From positions 1-36,457 of the forward strand of contig JAVBRA010000020.1 in assembly GCA_031548435.1 (NCBI GenBank): DNA of 36,457 bases, read 5' to 3'. The DNA comes from JAVBRA01 sp031548435. Its GTDB lineage: Bacteria; Bacteroidota; Bacteroidia; Bacteroidales; Rikenellaceae. Numbering within the stretch: the stretch's first letter is position 1; each line of letters begins with the position of its first letter. Under the pieces are notes generated by a model. That model was given only the letters and a program-made list of their open reading frames with translations, had not been told where the DNA came from and ran no database searches. Shown in pieces: positions 31,763-36,457 of this stretch. The position numbers and the translations under genes were made by a program.

Positions 31763-33622
31763 ATGGAACGCAGCCGGATATACAAAATGGTGATCGTTGC
31801 CTTTGCCGTGGTGATCGTGGCCCGGCTGTTCTATATTCAGATCATCGATTCGAGTTACAAGCGCTCGGCCGACAACAACGCCCTGCGCCATGAGGTGCTT
31901 TATCCCATGCGCGGCGAGGTGTACGACCGCAACGGCGAATTCCTGGTGCAGAGCAAGGAGGCCTATGACCTGATGGTGGTGCCCAAGGATGTGGAGCCGT
32001 TCGACACCCTGCTGCTGTGCAACATCATCTCGGCCACGCCCGAGCAGATTCGCAAGGCGTTGCAAAAAGCGAAGAGGTACTCCGAACGCCGCTCTTCGGA
32101 ACTGTTCAAGGGCATCTCGAAAGAAGCCAAATTGCGCTTCGAAGAGCACCGTTTCAGGGGCTTTTATATGCAATACCGCACCGTGCGCTCGTATCCGCGC
32201 AAGATCGCCGGCAACCTGCTGGGCGATGTGGGCGAGGTGGGCCAGAGCGAGATAGACCGCGATCCCTACTACCGCAGCGGCGACTATATCGGCAAGAGCG
32301 GCATCGAACGCTCGTACGAGCACGTGTTGCGCGGCGAGAAGGGAATGCGCATCCAGATGGTCGACGTGCACGGGGTGGCCAAGGGGTCGTATGCCGGGGG
32401 AGTGTATGACACGGCCGTGATTCAGGGACGCGCCATCACCTGCACCATCGACGCGAAATTACAGGCGTTGGGCGAAGAGCTGATGAAAGGCAAAATCGGC
32501 AGCATCGTGGCCATCGATCCGGGCACGGGCGAAATCCTGGCGATGGTCAGTTCGCCCACCTACGATCCCGACGAGTTGGTGGGGCGCGAGCGGGGCAACA
32601 ACTATATGAAGTTACAGGAGGACAATACCAAGCCGCTGTTCAACCGCGCCGTGATGTCGCGCTACCCGCCCGGGTCGACCTTCAAGCTGGTGAACGGGCT
32701 GATCGGATTGCAGGAGGGGGTGTTGAAGCCGGAACAGAAGTATTCCTGCTCGCACGGCTACACCGTCGGCAAATTGACCGTGGGATGCCACTCGCACGGC
32801 TCGCCGCTGAACCTCTACGAAGCGATCCAGACCTCGTGCAACGCCTATTTCTGCTACGTGTTCCGCGACGTGATCGACAACAAGGCGTTCAACGATCCGA
32901 AAACCAACAATGTGCGTAAGAACAGCCCCCGCGGCGGGTTTGCCGAATGGGACCGGTATGTGCGCAGTTTCGGGTTCGGACGAAAACTCGATTCGGACTT
33001 TCTGGACGAACTGTCTGGCTATGTGCCGGATGTGGCGTACATGGACAAGACCTATGACGAACGGTGGAATTCGCTTACCTGTGTTTCGCTGGCCATCGGG
33101 CAGAGCGAGTTGGGAGTGACGCCGTTGCAGTTGGCCAATTTTTATGCCACCATCGCCAATCGCGGCTACTACTACATTCCCCACGTGGTGAAGGCCATCG
33201 ACGGGCAGGACTCGATCGACGCCCGGTTTTACGAGAAGCACCATTCGCTGGTCGAGGCGAAGCATTTCAACCCGGTGATCGAGGGGATGTGGCGCGCGGT
33301 GAACCTCCCCGGGGGAACCGGCTACTACTCCGCCCGCGTCGACGGGTTGGACATCTGCGGAAAGACCGGAACAGCCCAGAACGGCACTCCCCGCAACCCC
33401 CGGCCCGACCACTCGACGTTCGCCTGTTTCGCCCCGCGCAACAACCCGAGGATCGTGGTGTCGGTTTACATCGAGCACGGAGGGTTCGGCGCCACGGTGG
33501 CGGCGCCCATCGCCAGCCTGCTGGTGGAGCAATACCTTACGGGCGAGGTGGAGCGCCCTGATGTGGCGCAACGTGTAAAAAGCCATTATATCCCTTATAC
33601 CAACTATGGCGGCAGACGATAG
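31763..33622 (+). CDS. mrdA: penicillin-binding protein 2, elongation transpeptidase
   Basis: The 619-residue product has one N-terminal helix (about 9-27), a PBP dimerisation region, and a transpeptidase domain. The active-site motifs are Ser305-Thr-Phe-Lys308, Ser358-Cys-Asn360 and Lys534-Thr-Gly536 in CGKTGTAQN. It cross-links peptidoglycan during rod growth with RodA. The start abuts mreD with no gap, and it overlaps rodA by 17 nt. Confidence 0.97.
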   Translation: MERSRIYKMVIVAFAVVIVARLFYIQIIDSSYKRSADNNALRHEVLYPMRGEVYDRNGEFLVQSKEAYDLMVVPKDVEPFDTLLLCNIISATPEQIRKALQKAKRYSERRSSELFKGISKEAKLRFEEHRFRGFYMQYRTVRSYPRKIAGNLLGDVGEVGQSEIDRDPYYRSGDYIGKSGIERSYEHVLRGEKGMRIQMVDVHGVAKGSYAGGVYDTAVIQGRAITCTIDAKLQALGEELMKGKIGSIVAIDPGTGEILAMVSSPTYDPDELVGRERGNNYMKLQEDNTKPLFNRAVMSRYPPGSTFKLVNGLIGLQEGVLKPEQKYSCSHGYTVGKLTVGCHSHGSPLNLYEAIQTSCNAYFCYVFRDVIDNKAFNDPKTNNVRKNSPRGGFAEWDRYVRSFGFGRKLDSDFLDELSGYVPDVAYMDKTYDERWNSLTCVSLAIGQSELGVTPLQLANFYATIANRGYYYIPHVVKAIDGQDSIDARFYEKHHSLVEAKHFNPVIEGMWRAVNLPGGTGYYSARVDGLDICGKTGTAQNGTPRNPRPDHSTFACFAPRNNPRIVVSVYIEHGGFGATVAAPIASLLVEQYLTGEVERPDVAQRVKSHYIPYTNYGGRR

Positions 33623-35021
33623 ACTCCGGGTGACGGGCATGAACTGGACCGTGGTGTGGATCTACGCCGCGCTGTTGCTGTTCGGCTGGCTGAGTATCTA
33701 TGCGGCGGTTTATAACGACGACCACGCCAGCATCTTCGATCTGACCCAGAGTTACGGCCGGCAGGCGGTGTGGATGGGGGTGTCGGTATTTCTGGCCGTG
33801 GTGATCATGCTTATCGACGAGCAGTATATTTATAATCTTTCCTATCCCCTGTACGGATTGGCCATCGTGGCCATGATCGCGGTGATGGTCTTCGGGCAGG
33901 AGGTCAAGGGGGCCAGGGCGTGGATCGAGATCGGCGCGTTCAAACTGCAACCGGCCGAATTCGCCAAATTGGGCACCGCCCTGGCGTTGGCCCGCTACAT
34001 GAACTCGTACAGTTTCAACATAAAGAACCCGCGGCAGGTGTTCGGGGCCCTGGCCATCATTTTTGTTCCGGTGTCCATCATCCTGTTGCAGAACGACACG
34101 GGGTCGGCGCTGGTCTATGCCGCCTTCCTGCTGGTGTTTTACCGCGAGGGGATCAGCGGCCGGTTCTATCTGCTGATGTTGCTGGTGGTTCTGCTGTTCG
34201 TGGCCTCGTTCCTGCTGGAGCCGATGACCATTCTGATCATCACCCTGCTGATATGCCTGGCCGCCGAAGGGATGGCCAACCGCAACTGGCGGGCCGTGGT
34301 GGTGCTGTTGGCCGTGGTGTCGCTGCTGGCCACAGCCATCTATTTCCTGGCGCCGCTGACCGGGGCCAAACCCTCTTTCTACGTTGCCTCGCTGATCGCC
34401 TGCGCCCTGGCCCTGCCGATGGTGCTGGTGTACGCCCACCGGAAGAAACTGCGCAACATCTACGCCTTTGTGCTGCTGTTCATCGGCGCGATGTCGTTCT
34501 CCGGCTCGGTTGACTTCATTTTCAACAACCTGTTCCAGGAGCACCAGCGCGACCGCATTCTGGTAGCCATGGGGCTGGAAAAAAGCTACAACGTCACCCA
34601 GTCGAAGATCGCCATCGGTTCGGGAGGGTTCCTGGGCAAAGGCTACCTCGAAGGCACCCAAACCAAATTCAACTTCGTCCCCGAACAAAGCACCGACTTC
34701 ATCTTCTGCTCCATCGGCGAAGAGTGGGGGTTTGTTGGCAGCGCCATCGTCGTGGTGCTGTTCACGCTGCTGATCCTGAAGTTGGTGGCGATGGCCGAGA
34801 GGCAAAAGGATGTCTTCGGACGCGTCTATTGCTACTGCGTGGCCATGATATTCGCCCTGCACGTATTCATCAACATCGGCATGGCCACCGGGATCATGCC
34901 CGTAATCGGAATCCCCCTGCCGTTCATCAGCTACGGCGGATCGTCCCTGCTGGCATTCACCGCCCTGCTGTTCATCGCCCTGAAAATCGACGCCAAACGC
35001 AACCGGCAACTGGTGGTGTAA
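33606..35021 (+). CDS. rodA: rod shape-determining glycosyltransferase RodA
   Basis: This SEDS-family polymerase makes glycan strands for PBP2. The 471-residue product has about ten helices, KGARAWIEIGAFKLQPAEFAK in the typical conserved loop, and the C-terminal GIPLPFISYGGSSLL signature. The start at 33606 overlaps mrdA by 17 nt; a start at 33639 would remove the overlap. It is the last of the five elongasome genes, and the third composite repeat begins at its stop codon. Confidence 0.96.
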   Translation: MAADDRLRVTGMNWTVVWIYAALLLFGWLSIYAAVYNDDHASIFDLTQSYGRQAVWMGVSVFLAVVIMLIDEQYIYNLSYPLYGLAIVAMIAVMVFGQEVKGARAWIEIGAFKLQPAEFAKLGTALALARYMNSYSFNIKNPRQVFGALAIIFVPVSIILLQNDTGSALVYAAFLLVFYREGISGRFYLLMLLVVLLFVASFLLEPMTILIITLLICLAAEGMANRNWRAVVVLLAVVSLLATAIYFLAPLTGAKPSFYVASLIACALALPMVLVYAHRKKLRNIYAFVLLFIGAMSFSGSVDFIFNNLFQEHQRDRILVAMGLEKSYNVTQSKIAIGSGGFLGKGYLEGTQTKFNFVPEQSTDFIFCSIGEEWGFVGSAIVVVLFTLLILKLVAMAERQKDVFGRVYCYCVAMIFALHVFINIGMATGIMPVIGIPLPFISYGGSSLLAFTALLFIALKIDAKRNRQLVV

Positions 35022-35309
35022 AGCTGTCCTGATTTTCGTTCCAAGCTTTTTACAAAAAGCTTGACCAAAGACTTTCGGGAGATACTGCGTATCTCATGAC
35101 AGACTTCTTCCCGGCCCAACATACCTGCAACAGACAGCCCCCCCCTCGTGCAAAGTTCAAGAACAAGAGCTTGCTTAAAGGGGGGGCTGTCTGTTGCAGG
35201 TATAATTCAACGGAAGTGCCGGCAAACCACGAAAAACGAAGTTTTTCCCAAGAGTTTTTTGTTGAACTTTTTTGCAAAAAGGTTCAGATCGAGTCTCGGG
35301 GCAACTTTA
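35019..35309. repeat. composite palindromic element, copy 3 (after rodA)
   Basis: The left end TAAAGCTGTCC starts in the rodA stop codon and matches the reverse complement of the right end, TAAAGTTGCCCC (to 35309). The left arm has CCAAGCTTTTTACAAAAAGC and GAGATAC-TGC-GTATCTC. The right arm (35228-35309), read in reverse, has the GAAC/GTTC stem and GAAAAAC-TTC-GTTTTTC. The inner inverted repeat is perfect over 24 bp (35121-35144 with 35180-35203; begins ATACCTGCAACAG, ends in C7) with a 35-nt loop. It fills the gap between the convergent rodA and DUF4293 genes and stops 3 nt short of the latter's stop codon. Confidence 0.85.
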
Positions 35310-35312
35310 CGC

Positions 35313-35771
35313 TTACCGTATCCGGTCGACGCTCCGGATCATGTATTCGTCTTTCATGATGCCCCGGTATGCGAGGTAGATCAGCAGCATGTTGACTACC
35401 GGGAAGATATCGACGAACGAGGGCACGACGGCGGCCATTCCTTCCATGCGGGTGAGTTTCACGAAGAAGACGGCGATGAATGCCAGCAGGCCGGCTTGCA
35501 GGGCGATTTGCGCCATAACGATGCGCGCCTGCAGTCGCCGCGCTTTGTAAAGAAAGATCGAGAAAAACGCGGCGGCGGCGGCCAGTACGGCCAAAATGCC
35601 CAGGGGCAGTGTGCGGACGATGAACCCGTCGGTGCCGTCGAGGGTGATGCCCCAGGCCGAGAGGTGTGCCGTGCCTTCGGGAGAGACGCCGGTGATGAGG
35701 TTGGCGCAGGCCAGGATGGTGGTCAGGATGGCGGCGGCCAGCAGGTAAACGCTTTGGATTCTCTGTATCAT
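35313..35771 (-). CDS. DUF4293 family membrane protein
   Basis: The 152-residue product has four hydrophobic helices, begins MIQRIQSVYLL and ends DEYMIRSVDRIR, both typical of DUF4293, a Bacteroidetes-specific family of unknown function. Its start overlaps the glycosyltransferase stop codon by 3 nt (ATGA), so it is co-translated with that gene. Confidence 0.88.
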   Translation of the reverse strand: MIQRIQSVYLLAAAILTTILACANLITGVSPEGTAHLSAWGITLDGTDGFIVRTLPLGILAVLAAAAAFFSIFLYKARRLQARIVMAQIALQAGLLAFIAVFFVKLTRMEGMAAVVPSFVDIFPVVNMLLIYLAYRGIMKDEYMIRSVDRIR

Positions 35772-36457
35772 GGCAGGTTGATTTTTTCTTCCGTTAAATA
35801 GCTGTTGCGGTCGGGCGCTTTGCGGCAGACGAGTTCACCCAGAAAACCGGACATGAACATCTGCACGCCGATGATGGCGGCCGTCAGCGCCAGGAAAAAC
35901 AGCGGCTGGTCGGTGACGGCGCGGGCCACCTGTCCCTGGCCTTGCAGAACCAGTTTCTTGACGATCAGGATCACGGCCACGATGCCCCCGAACAGGAACA
36001 TCACCGTGCCGCCCAGTCCGAAGAAATACATCGGGCTCTTGCCGAACCGGGTGATGAACATCACGCTCAGCAGGTCGAGGTAGCCTTTCATCATCCGTTC
36101 CATGCCGAATTTCGACCGGCCGTATTTGCGGGGGTTGTGGTTGACCGCCTTCTCGGTAATTTTTTTGAACCCCGCCTGCTTGGCCAGGATGGGGATGTAG
36201 CGGTGCATTTCGCCGTATACCTCGATGCTTTTGACCACTTTTTTGCGGTAGGCCTTGAGCCCGCAGTTGAAGTCGTGCAGCCTGATGCCCGACACGAACC
36301 GTGCCGTGGCGTTGAAGAATTTACTGGGGAACGTCTTGCCGAACGGGTCGTGGCGCTTCTTTTTCCATCCCGACACGATGTCGTAGCCCCCGTCGGCGAT
36401 CATCCGGTAGAGTTCGGGAATTTCGTCGGGCGAGTCCTGCAGGTCGGCGTCCATGGT
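35768..36457 (-). CDS. polyprenyl-phosphate glycosyltransferase, GT2 family (partial)
   Basis: The visible 229 codons are the 3' part of a gene that continues past the right edge. It starts in the middle of the catalytic domain at T-MDADLQDSPDEIPELY, where DADLQD holds the metal-binding DxD site. Then come the DFNCGLKAYRK and GEMHRYIPILAKQAG segments. Two C-terminal helices (about 140-165 and 190-215) match the DPM1/GtrB/ArnC-type enzymes that load sugars on undecaprenyl phosphate. The ATG at 36454 is probably internal, not the true start. It precedes DUF4293 in one message. Confidence 0.88.
   Translation of the reverse strand, partial: TMDADLQDSPDEIPELYRMIADGGYDIVSGWKKKRHDPFGKTFPSKFFNATARFVSGIRLHDFNCGLKAYRKKVVKSIEVYGEMHRYIPILAKQAGFKKITEKAVNHNPRKYGRSKFGMERMMKGYLDLLSVMFITRFGKSPMYFFGLGGTVMFLFGGIVAVILIVKKLVLQGQGQVARAVTDQPLFFLALTAAIIGVQMFMSGFLGELVCRKAPDRNSYLTEEKINLP

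Noticed and set aside
35156..35168. 13-nt TTCAAGAACAAGA shared with 1235-1248
   Set aside because: A single 13-nt match within 36 kb is expected by chance, and surroundings do not match.

Overview
The window is chromosomal DNA from a GC-rich member of the Bacteroidales. The evidence is the gene content: a diheme fumarate reductase operon, a bat/moxR operon, an NVEALA peptide gene beside a 6-bladed beta-propeller lipoprotein, a DUF4293 protein and an SDR-type threonine dehydrogenase. Promoters also follow the Bacteroidetes pattern (TTTG or TTG, 18-20 nt, then TAnnTTTG), and most genes lack Shine-Dalgarno sites. The coding GC content would suit a Rikenellaceae/Alistipes-like organism, but no rRNA is present to settle this. 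Rubrerythrin and fumarate reductase point to an anaerobe that makes succinate.

Layout. 1-4.4 kb (minus strand): an AT-rich lipoprotein gene with a long structured leader, thiC under a TPP riboswitch, a gap rich in stem-loops, and a threonine dehydrogenase. 4.4-8.1 kb (minus): plsY, an exported M16 peptidase and a small membrane protein, spaced 4 nt apart. 8.4-12.8 kb (plus): a YitT-family membrane protein, a 7TM-HD phosphodiesterase and miaB, tightly packed. 12.9-18.2 kb (minus): nth, then moxR, a DUF58 gene, a BatD-like gene, batC and batA, a short and rearranged bat operon. 18.4-20.5 kb (minus): a folate cyclo-ligase, an exported protein and rubrerythrin. 20.6-21.5 kb (plus): a zinc-ribbon methyltransferase. 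21.6-23.2 kb (minus): NVEALA peptide and propeller lipoprotein. 23.6-27.1 kb (plus): frdCAB. 27.3-28.8 kb (plus): purH. 28.9-35.0 kb (plus): mreB, mreC, mreD, mrdA and rodA, the rod-shape elongasome. 35.3 kb to the end (minus): DUF4293 protein and the 3' part of a polyprenyl-phosphate-type glycosyltransferase.

The most unusual feature is a family of three composite palindromic elements at 8145-8378, 29936-30206 and 35019-35309. Each has ~75-nt outer arms that are inverted copies of one another and carry smaller stem-loops. Base changes between arms keep those stems paired. Each also encloses an inner inverted repeat whose sequence differs from copy to copy, perfect over 23 and 24 bp in two copies. 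Two copies begin exactly at a stop codon (mreB and rodA). I do not recognise the family. It behaves like a mobile or structured extragenic repeat (REP/BIME- or MITE-like), and one copy separates mreB from mreC.

Other points: a foldback of ~125 nt in the leader of the first lipoprotein gene, a chain of stem-loops downstream of the threonine dehydrogenase gene, a perfect 10-bp-arm inverted repeat upstream of the frd promoter, and an NVEALA leader with a strong hairpin and a 12-nt match to the 16S rRNA tail. No tRNA, rRNA, CRISPR array or transposase gene was found.
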